This document shows positions 10,633 to 23,007 of a stretch of 64,000 nucleotides of DNA, piece by piece (the first letter of the stretch is position 1; each line of letters starts with the position of its first letter). Source of the DNA: Linum tenue (Eukaryota; Streptophyta; Magnoliopsida; Malpighiales; Linaceae); the NCBI GenBank assembly GCA_946122785.1, contig CAMGYJ010000004.1, forward strand, positions 19,180,150-19,244,149, given 5' to 3'. The translations under genes and the position numbers were made by a program. The notes below the pieces were generated by a model. It worked only from the letters and a program-made list of their open reading frames with translations. It searched no databases and had not been told where the DNA came from.

Positions 10633-11966
10633 CATTCTGATAGACCATTGATTACACATGTTTTTACCCCTATCCTTGAGCCGTTTGAGATGTCGATTCT
10701 CGCATTTTAGGCCGATTTCACGCTAGGTTGTTCTTGTTTGTGATATTTCAGGTCCTAGTACGTGAATGAAGGTTTAGGAACGAGTCCGCGGTCGATTGGA
10801 CGGACATCGGACGTTTGGCGAGAAGCTGAGGAAGTCACACGGGCATGCCTAAAAGCCGCACGGCCGTGTAGGGGACCCCTTGTGGCCGTGTGGAAATTCC
10901 AGGGAACTCAAACAGGCACCCTGGAAGTCCACACGGCCGTGTAGGAAGCCTGAAGCCACTTATCGAAACTCCACGTTTTGACACTCACACGGGGAGCCTG
11001 GGAGAGTCACACGGCCGTGTGGCCTGGCCGTGTGAGTCGGGAAATTCTGGGTTTTAACCCAAATTCGAGCCAAAGGAGAGGGAGAGCTTGGTTTTGGATC
11101 CCAAACACCCTAGGGACGAACCAAAGAGAGAGAGGGCGATTTGAAGGCATTCTTGGAGTGGAATTGGATGATTTCTTTGCATTGGAAGCTCGAGGAACAA
11201 GCCCGGACTTGAAGACTGATCATCTGAAGATTCTTACTGCAGTCTCTCTCTTCTCTATGGAGTAACTTCCCATCACTTAGGTTTTGAGGAACCGTAGCTA
11301 TGTTTGTTTGATTGGATGATTGTATGAGTACTCCTACTTGATAATCTTGAGTTCATATTCAATCTATGCATGTTTTCATGATTCAATTCTGCTTTAGTCG
11401 AGATTATTGATTCTGCTTTGATCCTATGAGAGCGAATACCTGATTAGGTCAATAGAGCACCATAGATTGATAGTATTTGATCAATTTCTTTAGTCGAGGG
11501 TTGATTCAATGCTTTGTATCGATTGAGAACCTCATTCGATAGAGGGAATCTAGTTCAGAATGCCTTGATCGGTTGTTCTAGAGAAGGATACGTCCCTCTA
11601 GGCAATTGACTCAAGAGGGCCTTGTTCCTTTAGTCGAGACTCGAGGTCTAGTTAAGGATTCTCCGCATTGTGAATGAAAGTGAAAAAGGTTAGAGATCAT
11701 CAATCATTAATCTGGCTAGTGGCTAGGGGGACTCATACCTAAGTGAGTTCCCAACCTGTAATTAGATTAACTTTAACTGTAGTTTGTTAGAGTAGTTTTA
11801 GTTCTTTCATCTTAATCTGGTTTGCTAGATAATGAACTGAAGCTGAGTAATAGTAACTCTAGAGACCCGTGGATTCGATATTTATTACTTGAGCCACTAT
11901 ACTGCAGTCCCTTTCATTGGTTACACTTGGCCATTGTTAGGAGTTGTGTCATAGCGAGTCACATTC
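10633..11966 (+). mobile_element. Solo LTR of the Athila family with TSD CATTC
   Basis: The LTR spans 10638-11961 (1324 bp), starts TGATAG and ends GCGAGTCA. It is flanked by CATTC at 10633-10637 and 11962-11966. No internal sequence remains, so it formed by recombination between the two LTRs of an older insertion. It carries the CACACGGCCGTGTG subtype of palindrome (10836-11037). U3 resembles copy 1; the downstream half is divergent. Confidence 0.92.
10836..11037. repeat. Palindrome array, CAC-ACGGCCGT-GTG subtype
   Basis: ACGGCCGT cores are flanked by CAC and GTG. The nested unit at 10984-11037 has outer arms CTCACACGG and CCGTGTGAG around an inner CACACGGCCGTGTG. The layout is the same as in the other LTRs, but the flank triplet differs. 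Confidence 0.75.
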
Positions 11967-13183
11967 ACGTCAGGTTGGGCATACTGCAGTACTTATTCCT
12001 ATATATGAAAACTTCAATCCCAAATGATGTCACCGTTTTAAAAAAAATAAAACTTCAATACCAAATTGCATAGGTCGTAGTCCAAGTGGCAATGTGAATA
12101 GTCGATGTCGTACAATAAAATATCCAATATGTAAATATAGAAGTTGTTGCGTATACAGTCAGTACTTATTCCTATATATGAGAACTTCAATCCCAAATGA
12201 TGTCACTATTTTCAAAAAAAGAAAACTTCAATACCAAATTACACAATTCGTAGTCCAAGTGGCAATGTGAATAGTTCATATTTAATGCTGAAAATCTTAT
12301 GACGTATATATAAGAGATGTTTCCCGCATCTATTTTACCTCGCTTCACTATCCCCTATATTATATACAATTATCTGTCTTCGTGGCTAAAACATAACAAC
12401 CTAGTTTTGTATAAACATTGTTATGAATAGCTGGTTTTGCTTAGGGTCCAGTGAAATCGGCTACTTCACTAACGATTTTGCGTTGGCTGGTCCAGAGTAT
12501 GATGATTCTAAAAAGGTTGTATATTCTGGTGCATTTGATGAAATCACACTTCGCTCCTTTGATACCTTATCAAAAGCCTTGGCATTTGATGGCCAGCAGT
12601 AGCACCGCTAAAATCCGAGATTATGTATCGAACGGGAACCGACGTGCAGAAGAGGACTCTTACATAAGGAAGTTGCTCTCCCATAGCAACCTTAAGCGAA
12701 TCTGTTATGACATTCATAAGTGCGAACAGTCGGTCCTGGGTATTGAAATGGATGTTTCTGACGACAAGAAGAAGTAGTACTTGCTTGATCGTTGGTATTT
12801 TGGTGTATACTATCCTTTGATAGTTTAAGCATGCACGCGTGTCTTTATTTTAGTTATATTTAAGTGTGTTTTTGCTGCTTTCAATAATTAGTTGTTGTCG
12901 TTTAAATATATAATTTACGTTTGCTTACATTTTTTCTGTGTAACGGACTTTTGTGGTATCATCTTTTTAAGTAAGGCTTGGGTATTTTGGTTCTATTGTT
13001 CGTTATTCCAGTAATAAAATATCGTATTTGATTTTGTTTGACTGGCTAATCAAATACATTAGAATTATGATTTACGGTGGCATTATTTCTGGGGGCGTGG
13101 TCATTTGACGATAATATATACAATCCAAAGATGAAGACGGATACAATAATAAGTTTATCCAATTTATTGTGTACGAACAGCAG
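11967..13183. other. Intergenic DNA with a small unexplained ORF pair
   Basis: An ORF beginning near 12424 (containing GAFDEITLRSF) and ending at TAG 12600-12602 is followed in another frame by a stretch to 12777 (containing AKIRDYV and a lysine tail). Together they look like an old frameshifted C-terminus, but I do not recognise a family. A ~100-bp block is imperfectly repeated in tandem (11990-12100 and 12160-12270; shared AATCCCAAATGATGTCAC). Confidence 0.4.
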
Positions 13184-14618
13184 ATAGTTGATAACATCGT
13201 ATTTGCACATGTTTGCACCCTCGTTTCTTGATCATTTTGGCTTGAGTTTTTGCTTTCTTGGACTATTTTACGCTAGGTTGTGTTCCTTTATCACATTTCA
13301 GGTCCTAGCACATAAAGGGAAGCATAGGCGCAAGTTTCAAGTCAATCAGAGATCAATTGGCGATTAGGGAGAAGAAACTCGGGCATGACCTGAAGAAGAA
13401 TGGATTTCTACCTCATATTATGTACAAATTATCATGTAAGTTTGTTATGAAAAGAAAGAGGACGAGACTACGAGCGTCTGGGTTCAAACGGCGACTGATT
13501 TGGAGTCCGGACGAGGGAGAAACGAAGCTTTGAACAGGAGCGGAGGAAGAATTACGGGCAGGAGAATTACGCCCGTAATTTGGCCTCCCATGCCCGTAAT
13601 TTCACTGCCGAGAGGAGCTTTGGGTGCGCTGAAACTTAACCAAAACGCGTGTTTTGGGTAAAATACGGGCATGGAAGAATTACGACCGTAATTCAGCCCG
13701 TAATTCGCCCAGAATCGGGTTTTTGAGGCAGATTCGAGCCAAAGGAAAGGCAGAGCTGGGTTTTTGGTTCCCAAACACCCAAGGGACAAACCCTAGAGAG
13801 AGAGAGCGACTTGGGAACATTCTTGGAGCTATTTTGGAGGATTTCTTTGCCATTGGAGCTCGGGAATCAAGCTTGGAGATGGAGATTGAAGATCTAGATC
13901 AGATTTCTGCAGTCTCTCTCTTCTCTATGGAGTAACTTCCCTTCACTTAGGTTTTGAGGAACTCTAGTTCCATGTGTTAGGATCTTTCTTGTATGAAGTT
14001 CTGGATGCTATATTGTTTGATTATAATCGATTGAGGCATGATTTATTGAGTCAATTGAATCTTGATCAAATTCTCTTGATTTCTGCTTTAACCTATGATA
14101 GATAGAATCTGAATAGGTTAAGAGAGCTTCCTTGATTGATAGTGGTGAATTGGTTGTGCGAGAGTCAATCAATTCACTGCTTTGTACTGGAATTCATTCC
14201 AGTAGTGGAGTTATGTGCTCATTGCTTCAGCTTTCTATCCCGGTGAAGACTAGTCGTCTGCCGGGTAGTTTAACTGAGAGGGCTTGGTCAGCTTAAGAGA
14301 TTCCAAACTAATTTAGGATCTTCCGCAGTTTAATCAACAGTAGATCAACCAAAGGTAATTGCAACTTGGACCTAATTGAGGAGCTAGGGGGAATCATACC
14401 TAAGTGAGTTCCCAAACTATAATTAGTAGTTTTACTTAGTAGAGTAGTTTAGTTAATCAATCCTTAATCTAGTTTGCTAGATAATGAACTGAAGTTGAGT
14501 AATAGTAACTCTAGAGACCCGTGGATTCGATATTTATTACTTGTGCCACTATACTGCAGTCTCTTTCATTGGTTAAACTTGGCCATTGTTAGGTGTTGTG
14601 TTTTAGCGTGTCAATAGT
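13184..14618 (+). mobile_element. Solo LTR of the Athila family with TSD ATAGT
   Basis: The LTR spans 13189-14613 (1425 bp), from TGATAACATCG to GCGTGTCA, flanked by ATAGT at 13184-13188 and 14614-14618. U3 resembles the LTR at 31790. Part of the downstream half resembles the solo LTR at 10638, and the region around 14230-14330 resembles copy 1. Palindromes are of the ATTACGGCCGTAAT subtype but decayed (13554-13707). Confidence 0.92.
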
Positions 14619-14651
14619 CTGTGTTGTGGTACATCAAAAAATTATATACAA

Positions 14652-16310
14652 GGGTTCTCATTTTTTTTACAACAAACATCATTCATTTCATTCCAAACAC
14701 AAACAAGTGGGAAGAATTACAATTACAATAATGGAGCAACAAGGTCGGCAGTGACAGTCCACTCCGAAGGAAGAAGGTCAAGACGAGAGTTCTTTGCGAT
14801 CCAATCAGCCAACACATTGAATCGACGGGGAACAAACTCAATCAAAATTCAAGGAGAAACACAAAGATTGGAAACCACACGGGAAAGGGTTGCCCTGCAC
14901 TGCCATGGCCAAAGGTTCTGATCCTGTCTTAATGCAATCATCATTCTCTAGCAGTCAAATCTGATACACGTTAGGACTGGATCCTAGACTGCCAAGATAA
15001 CTACATTGAGAATTGCAAAAGCTTATGTCTGAATCTGAGAGGAAGAAAAGAACCTTTCAGCCCTTCCGTAGATAACCTGACCGTGGGAGTTAGCAATAGC
15101 AATCCCATAAGCCGTCGCCTAGAAGATGAAGAAACTAAGGACGAGATCCTAACTTCCTGAACGTTTCGGACATCTCGATCAGCTAAGTTTAGGGGTGGTA
15201 ATCGGTCGGTAACCGGTTAAACCGGTTACCGTTTGATCGGGTACTGTATACCGACCCTCCTATTGCATGCACCGTTTACCGCTACCGAATATACTTCGGT
15301 ACACCGTTCACCGATTGGGATGGTTTCGGCATTTGCACCGGTTTCCCGTTTAACCGAAAAGTGACTGGCTGCAGAAATTTTGTGCTACGAACAGAGAAAC
15401 AATTGCGGCAACCGGCAAGATTGTACCCTGCTTTTCGATGGGTACCAATTACCATGGTTACTGTCACTGACAGAGAAACAAAAACAATTGCGCCTATTAT
15501 AGTGTCTTCCTTTCGTTTCTTGTTTGGTGAATTGGGTCCAAACTTCAATGTCCAGTTGTCCAAACACAAAGGACCACCAAACTAGAAATAAAGTAAGAAA
15601 CCAAAGAGTCATATGGTTCTGCTTCCACGTTGCTATGTATCCATCTCTATCTCTGATAATAAAATGCCAAAAAGTGAATGATGAAAGAATGGGAATATGA
15701 AAATTGAAACGATTATGAAAGAATCAAACTCGGCTATACAAGTTAGTATGTTACCTGCCTCAAATCCAATCGATGGTGAGACACTGAGACTTAGGACGAA
15801 CCGAAACTGCTGTCTGCTGGGCTGTGGGGTCGTGGGAATTAGCTCCGACGGGACGGCGACGGGGTTCGACGGGAACATGTCAACGACGAAGTGCTTGACG
15901 GAAACAAAGCTTGGCAGAGAGGATGAGGCACCCTGGGTTGCTAGGTCGCATCTATTGGATGGAGTTTGCGCTGGCGACGGGCAGACGACGAAGATACCGC
16001 CGGTTTCGTCGAGCTCGTGCAGCAGGCAGGGGAGATGTTTGATGGCTACTAGCTAGGGCGGCCTGTGGCCAAAGTTGTTGATGTTTGATGGCTTCAAGCC
16101 TTTTCCCAATCGGTATCGGAATACCGGTACGCCGACGGTGTTTTACCGTCCCTATCTCGGTACACCGCCAGCCAAATTCCCATCTCCGAATACCGTTTGA
16201 AACGGTTAATGGTTTAACCGGTTACCGCGGTTACCGGTACGATTATCGGTTAAACCGTTAACTGGAATACCGTTAACCACCCCTAGCTAAGTTGCCACAT
16301 GGGTTCTCAT
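14652..16310 (-). mobile_element. 5'-truncated LINE insertion (RNase H end), minus strand
   Basis: A poly-T (14661-14668, the poly-A tail in reverse) begins the insertion. A 10-bp TSD GGGTTCTCAT flanks it at 14652-14661 and 16301-16310. The minus strand reads the end of a LINE-type RNase H: FNVLADWIAKNSRLDLLPSE at about 14760-14823, preceded by LAMAVQGNPFPCG-like sequence with stops. It is 5'-truncated and inactive. It was later split by the hAT element at 15190-16285. Confidence 0.8.
15182..16293. mobile_element. Non-autonomous hAT element (1096 bp) with 8-bp TSD
   Basis: The element spans 15190-16285. Terminal inverted repeats are TAGGGGTGGTAA and TTAACCACCCCTA. The 8-bp duplication GCTAAGTT flanks it at 15182-15189 and 16286-16293. 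The hAT superfamily makes 8-bp TSDs. Subterminal regions are packed with CGGTTTAACCGGTTACCG-like motifs in both orientations, as expected of transposase-binding repeats. The interior (15360-16060) has ORFs of 74-119 codons with no transposase similarity that I can see. Confidence 0.92.
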
Positions 16311-18640
16311 GATGAGAAGAATTATCACTATATCAATTTATTGGTTGTGTTCGTTTATGATCTTTTATACAAATAATCATATATCTTATTAATATTTGAG
16401 TGGTAGTAATATCGTTTAACGTTTTTTACAAGTTACAGATTAATTTGTTTCAGTTGTTCACCTTGGCGGAGGAAAATATGGAAAATAAAAATTTCTTGGG
16501 TAACCATCTTCTGACTCTGTGATGATGCCCGATTTTCATCCACCTGTGGTTGTGCAGCGTTTGGGTTGTGCAGCATTGCCAGTAAAGTCACCATACAATC
16601 AATTAGGAATTTATGATTGAAAAGATGATAAAGGGTAAATAGTGAATTGGCGGATGATTGGTCTGACCTTGTGATTGATGTTATTCTTTTTGTTGAAGAG
16701 TCCCGTTTATTTCACGATATTTGACTTTTCTTTTTCTTTTTCTTCATATCATTGTTATAGTATAATTCTTCCTGTAGATGTTTTTATTTGCATGTCCTTA
16801 CTCCTTACCTTATATTTGTGTAGATTTACCTGCACTTTTGATGTCGGATATGAGGTGTACTGTTTAATGTAATTTTGTTTGTTAAATTGTTCATGTCATT
16901 CTACGAGATCAACTGAGACCAGCTTAATGTTGCGTTAATCATAATTGATTTCATTTGGATGTTTATATAGCTTTATGTCCCAAAATGAATCATCCATTTC
17001 TCTCGCATTGTAATGGGTTTTACATAATACGTTGCAATATTTATGATCCAACTTATGATACTTGTCAATTTCTCTGTGGTAATTAATGTACAACTAAGAG
17101 GGGTTCACTATTTTCATATTTACAATAATGTTACTATTTGTGCATAACTAAAATTGTTAAAACCCGTTTTTTATTTTAATAAGAGTGATATATGTTTCAT
17201 TTTATTGTTATTAAGGTACTACTTAAGGGATTCGGACCTGTAACCTTCAGTTTCTAGGCTAGTGGTACTACCACTAGGGCCAATCCCTTGTTCGTATTAA
17301 ACCATATTTTATTAGAAAACAGAAAAATCATAGTCATTGTTTGCTAACAATAATCATGATAAACTTCTCACTAAGTGGTGTTATGATCAAGTATAGCAGT
17401 TTTAACGTAGACTTAATTCTCCACATTGGGTAACTTAAGTGTACCCCTTGATTATTTTGAGATGTGTTCACCTGCAAAAACTTATAAAGAGACGGTCCCA
17501 TACCACACTTTTTTTGTGCGTCCCCTTCTCTCTTCTTCGTTCCTTTTGCGGTTTTCCCCCTTCCATTTCCTTCTAACTTAGACTCATCAATCAGCCTTCT
17601 CTCTCTCCTTTATTCTAGGCGATTCCCACATCCAATCACCATCATCATTCCCAATATATGAAGCCTCTTCTTCTCTTATCTCTCTCTCTCAACTCTTCTT
17701 TGCTCCCTTTCTCGTTTCTCTTATTTACTCTCAGCATCATCTGCATCGCCCAACTATATATATTGTCCTCAAGATGTCAACATAGACATAATCCTTCCCG
17801 TGATCAACCCGGTGGTGTAGGATTTTCTCATATTTCAATAGGTGGGTACATTTGCATTTCATTTGTCATCGGGTGTAAACCACAATCCACCTAATTTATT
17901 TTTGTTCTTTTTCAGTATATAGTTGCCCTTAATCTCCATCTGTAAACATGGAAAGTCGAGTTATGGGGTTCATTACGCAAACTATCTGTTTTATTAAAAT
18001 ATATATTGTTTGTAACCTCTCACGTACGTCTTAGGAAAGTTAATATAGTGGTCAATACTTGCTGGTTGTCGTCTCTATTGCGAATGTAAGCGGCCAACCC
18101 TATGATGTAAGTATTTGACTTCCTCTTTTTGACGATAATAAAATGTACATCACACCATCCACACACAAAAAAAAAAACATAACGTGCAAAATTATGTTTG
18201 GTGTTTGTCACATCATTTATAGATAGTTATGGTTTGATCTTCCGTGAACTCAATTTTGTTATATATCAAATTATGAGTGAATGCTAATATAAATGAGAGA
18301 TAATCTGACGTAAGAAGTACCGTCGTGGAATTATTCTCTATACATGCATGACTCTCCTTCGTTGCCTTTAAGTATATTTTGTGTTGCAGTGGACAGTGGT
18401 GATCATGATTACAAACGTTGAAGATCTTCGGCCTGGGTTTTACGATAAATCTATTCAACTCCGGTTACTAAGTAATTGAAGTTGGGCATCGACACATTTT
18501 GTTTATGGAGATGACAAAATACATAGCCTATGGTTGGATCACGAGGTCTGTTTTTTTTTAATGGTTGTTTGGACGTTTTGTTGAGTATTACTACTCAATG
18601 ATATTAATAATTTCCGTCGATATTCCTGTCTTTATTTTCG
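16311..18640. other. AT-rich intergenic DNA; possible leader of the RPA-like gene
   Basis: No supported gene. 17225-17289 holds a tRNA-like relic. CT-rich sequence at 17500-17720 followed by an ATG at 17658 resembles a 5' UTR, but the ORF behind it (78 codons, hydrophobic) matches nothing I recognise. Confidence 0.45.
17225..17289 (-). repeat. tRNA-derived (SINE-like) relic
   Basis: On the minus strand AAGGGATT (17282-17289) and AATCCCTT (17225-17232) pair as an acceptor-like stem. TGGCCCTAGTGGT resembles a pol III A box and GGTTACAGGTCCGAATCC a B box. The D-arm region is a perfect palindrome, CTAGTGGTA-x-TACCACTAG (17259-17277). No SINE body or tail is clear. Confidence 0.45.
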
Positions 18641-20665
18641 ATGGCGAATTAATTAAGATTTTATAATGCATGGTGGATTGATTGAAAGATCAGTTGGTCG
18701 AGTTCAAGCTGACTATTTGATGGGACCATTATGTGACAATGAAATATACACAATTACCATGTTTACCGTCGAAGTTGTGCCAATCACCTGCAGACGCCGT
18801 GCATGTTCTAATGCTTTACGTATTGTATTTATCATAGAGACAGTTATGTTTGTTGTTGGAGCCATACCATCTCCTGATGTTTTTCGAAGAGAGAACTTTG
18901 AACTTGTTCATTATGCTAGACTTCCTATGCGAATGTTTAATAACACTTATCTCACATGTTAGCGATTTTATAATATGTTGTATAACTATATTACTGAAAA
19001 TAACTTATTAGCCAGTGTTTAATTTCTTAATAACACATTTAATAATGTTGTTTATTTGTGGATGTTGCTGGGCGGATCGTTTCAGTCAACAAAAGAGTTT
19101 TTAATTCCTATCAAGCTTACGACATAGTAATTGAAGATCGAATGTAAGTTGTTAATCACTGTAATTTTTTATAGATTCAATTTTATAGTATTAATTTCTT
19201 AACACAATTTGTCTCACTAAAGGAATCGACATGTCCATGTGTACTTACACGGGAGGGTCGCAATGGAACTTGGACATGAAAGAGTGGCATTGCTCGAAAA
19301 TTCTGGTCCTATGTGTATTATCCTTTGTGGGCTTATTGTAAAGAACCATTCCGGTAAATCCATTGTTGATTTGTGTATCTTTTGGTTTAGGTGGAAAAGT
19401 TGTCATTCTTTAGAAAAGTAAATAGCGAACGTGATACTTTCCATTTCTATTGGGATGGTATCGTTATAGAGAATTCGCCATTAAATTGCAATTTACTAAC
19501 AAAATGAAAATTTTGATTTTGTGGTGCGATTGGTGTTTTAATCATTTGAAGTCCATGTGCTAACTTGTATAAATTATGAATCTATACATGCATAACTCTA
19601 ATTTTTAATAGAATATTTTGGTGGCATTGACTAAAAAAAGACAGCTCTCTAAGAATGCAAGGTTCATGATTATGTTAACAAAACGTGTTGTATGTTTATT
19701 TATGACTATACATATTGTATATTCTCATGTCTCTATAATAAATTAAATTTTGTTGTAGATCTGGTGGGCAGGGATTTGTCGTTCCAACTGGAAGATACCC
19801 CTGCAACTCGTTTATATTTGCGGTCAGACATACCTCAGATCCGGGAATTATGGGATAGGTTGTTCGTCGTGCGTGCGGTTTGTTGTATCTATTGTTATAA
19901 TTTCGTTGTCATCGCTAACTTATTAAACAATCTTTTTTTAGGTTTTCTCATATCAACATGTCGGTTACGATATTTCCGCTGCCTGTATCTGGAAACATTC
20001 GGTGTGCACGGAGTCGATTACCAAACCGTATTATTTTACCTGATTTGATTGATTTAATAGGGGATGCCACTCCTGATCCTCAAGTAAGATGCACATATTA
20101 ATGCTTTGTATTCTATATTGTATTTGTTTGAAAATATATCACATGATGCACTTGTGATCGTCAATATTATACTTATAAGTTAGCTATATTCATATATTGG
20201 TGTGATTTGCTGACACTTTGTTATTTTTAGGTATGTTGCCGGCGTCTTGTTACAATCAATCGTGTTGTAATGAGGGCGAATGCATACAGTCGAATGCTTG
20301 ATTCGTTCTGGTAACTATATATGATTCATCTAGCCGTTGTTGGATGCATTGAATACTGTGTTGATAAAGTGAAAAAAAATTGGCCTCATGATAGGTATGA
20401 GTTGATTGTGGTTGCGGATGATGGATATACATCCTCCACTTTCTGTATGACTAATGAAGCCGCGATTGCTGCACTCAGACGAACACCAAAATCTTTCGCA
20501 CCCCATGATCCCGAAGGAGAAGAAATCTTTCGTCAGGCTGTTGCAAACATAGAGACTAAGCAGTTCTGTGTCGGCGTTTCTATTTCCAATTTATTTTCTG
20601 ATGGAGATGTTGTGCATCTACAAATTCATAACATGTGGGCTGCAGCGGTTATGTATTTCAACTAG
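18640..20665 (+). pseudogene. RPA70-like (DUF223) OB-fold gene, copy B, nearly intact
   Basis: It resembles plant RPA1-like DUF223 proteins, which bind single-stranded DNA. Inferred exons: 18666-18959 (OB fold A: DNEIYTITMFTVEVVP, then FELVHYARLPMR and NNTYLT); ~19061-19143 (DVAGRIVSVNKR, YDIVIEDR); 19223-19353 (VYLHGRVAMELGH, GPMCIILCGLIVKNHSG, an OB fold B strand pattern); 19759-19858 (ATRLYLRSDIPQIRELWDR); 19942-20083; 20231-20314; and to TAG 20663-20665 (GCIEYC, DRYELIVVADDGYTSSTF, the third OB fold). GT-AG borders suit most junctions. A TAA at 20312-20314 and a missing acceptor before 19061 suggest a pseudogene or a model error. Host gene or Helitron cargo are both possible; RPA-like genes are known Helitron passengers. 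Confidence 0.65.
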
Positions 20666-21241
20666 CGTTCACGGCTTGAGTTGTCTACATGGTTTATAGG
20701 ATCCGTGGACCACTGCTCATTGCAAGGTGGGCATGAATCTGGCTTCTGTTGGGTGTCGAATGTCCTTTGAGGATATTGGTTCCTTCGGAGGTTATCTTTT
20801 ATCAGTTTTGTGGGTTGGTTAGCCGTTGTGATTTGGTTGCAGCAGTTGCGGGTTGTATCTACTTTATATTGTATTTTGTCCATGTAATGCTGTTTGTATT
20901 TGCTAAAAAAATGCGTCGATCTGATGAAAATTAATTTTGCATGACATTTGTTGTTTTGTATGTCTATATTGGCATCCATCTTTTTCCTCATTTTGGTCTG
21001 AGCCATTGATTGTAATCACGACATTTTGTGGATGTGTATGTACATGTACGAGTATAAATGATCAAACCATCATGGTATTGGCTTTAGCCTTTTCGATCAG
21101 TGAAAATTATACCAGATTATCGTAGCGGACTGCAACTCTTTATAAAAAAGTTTAAATGATTGCAAGTTATATTTCTTGAGATAAACATTTTAAATTATCA
21201 AGATTGTGTCATAAAATGTTATCTATAATTTTCCTCAGCTA
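20666..21241. other. 3' flank of the RPA-like gene, nothing else seen
   Basis: AT-rich sequence between the convergent RPA-like gene and the B3 relic. The short ORFs here have no family features. Confidence 0.5.
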
Positions 21242-22455
21242 TTACATAAATATGCGTGATAGAAATGGTACATACGTATGCATCATATTTTTTACAAGCA
21301 CGTAAAGAGAATGGTATTGTAAACTATTGTAACCGACATAACTTTTGAACCAGGCACACCAAACCACTACAGATCTCTGTTCATGCGCTGATGAATTATC
21401 TGCTAAGCACGAAAAAATGTTAACTTCCAAAATAAAATCAATGGAATCCACTTTCTGGAATAGACAAACGCCGCCAACTTGTAGTGAATGCCCGTAGCAA
21501 AATGAAAGCCAGTTTCTGCCAATGAGTCTCACACTGTACTCGCTTCTTCTCTTCAGTCTTATGTTATACTTGGTACCCCTTGCAACGAGGAATACATTGT
21601 CGCATTCGTCTGTAATGTACTTTTTTACGAAGTCACGAGGCATGAGCTACACCAATGAAATATAAGTAATTAAATTAATTCAACGTGTGCAATTGATAAT
21701 ATTTGATATGATGTAGGGTAATTGTATTATGGGTTTTGTGAGGCCTGTGATTTGTGTACGGGTCATGACTGTTATGTATGACAGATATTTGGGTTCTGAT
21801 AGTATTGCTTCTATTATTGGCCTCCTACAGCTTATGAGTGGATCGTACATTAATAGACGCAAGATTCGAGTTGAGTAGATTCTCTTCTCTGTTCAAAGTT
21901 TCATGATTGCGCTGAAATGTTCTGTAATGTATTATTTCAAAACATTAATACATATATGATTGTGAAGGTGAAGATGTGCCGTTATTGAATAGTATTTTAA
22001 AAATCAAGAGAAATATGGTTGAACCATAGTGATAGTGTACTTACCATTATCTGGTTGTCGAATTCTTTCTTTGCCTTTTTTCGCCAGCTTTATCGAATGA
22101 CGTGCAGTCACGCCAATATCTTTTGGATTGCTGCTTAGAGTGGCCACATTTTTTCCCTGATGACTTCTGTGTTATTCTTTTTTCCAATATCGGAGTTAAA
22201 GAACGAGCGACCGTTGAGTTTGAATATATTGACTGTAAAATTACTCATGCCAGTGTATTTAAAATGGAGGACACAATCAATAGTTACTGAATAATGTTGC
22301 ATAAACTGGTGCAAATTTCCAGTGAAAAATAATGATTGTGTGTCTGCTTTCCTGTTAACTCCGATTATCCAAGAATCTCCTGTTGGTAAATGAAATATTG
22401 TCGGTGATGAGAGCTCCGACCCATATTTGTGAGTAAAACTCAATGGAATATCCTA
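21242..22455 (-). pseudogene. B3-domain (REM-like) transcription-factor gene, two B3 domains, damaged
   Basis: The minus strand encodes two plant B3 DNA-binding domains. The first (about 22450-22190) reads IPLSFTHKYGSELS, LPTGDSWIIGVNRK, FMQHYSV, LHFKYTGMSNFTVNIFKL. The second (21643-21400) reads MPRDFVKKYITDEC, YNIRLKRR, RNWLSFCYGHSLQVGGVCLF, FILEVNIF. Both follow the B3 pattern of an N-terminal PxxFxxxY, a central GW/NW-F motif and a C-terminal F-V-IF strand, as in REM/VRN1-like proteins. The second exon has an acceptor-like TTGGTGTAG just upstream. The first ends near a GTAAGT donor at about 22040, but the frame breaks at about 22135 (stop) before it. No start exon was found. The gene is probably inactive. 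Confidence 0.65.
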
Positions 22456-22639
22456 GTGTCACAAAATCAGACGATTCAGAGTTATAATTTTACCAATTAT
22501 GGTAGTTTGACAACATGGATGCGCTGCTATAGAAAAAGTTATAACATAAAAGAACTTACCATTTTATGTTGGGTGAGGAACTGGGAGCTTATGGTTACAA
22601 AAAAGCACGAGCATGGAATGGTGATTGTATAATCCTTCA

Positions 22640-23007
22640 TCTTGCAAGGATCTGCTTCCTCTGTCGTGCTTGCTATAATAAAGCGGCTCTTCAGATCCTC
22701 CCACACTTCCATGGCAGAATCAAACCATGGCAAGCTTTTTACGATGCTAGGATGAATGGACTGGTATATCCATCCTTTTTACCATTGCGTTAGCTTCATC
22801 CCACGCAAGAGACATCGTGTCGACGACCAGCGGTCGTTCAGAGCTTCCATCAATGAATGAGATTTTATTCTTCAAGCACAATGCTGTTTGCATTGAAGTA
22901 GACCAATATCCATAGTTTTCTCCGTTAAGAGTCGTGAATATTAACACCATAGAATGATTATCATTTAGGTGGAGGCGGTAAGAGTGACCCACGTGAATAT
23001 CTGACAT
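22640..23007 (-). pseudogene. Copia-type retrotransposon Gag N-terminus relic
   Basis: The minus strand reads LNGENYGYWSTSMQTAL, KNKISFIDGS and LAWDEANAMV (23007-22747), then after a frame change AMEVWEDLKSRF (to ~22680). These are the landmarks of the N-terminal Gag domain of Ty1/Copia elements (LNGxNYxxWsxxM, KxKxxFIdG, AxxxWxDLxxRF). No protease, integrase, RT or LTR accompanies it. Confidence 0.8.

Noticed and set aside
20749..21125. Short hydrophobic ORFs after the RPA-like gene
   Set aside because: AT-rich hydrophobic translations with no homology; probably 3' flank.
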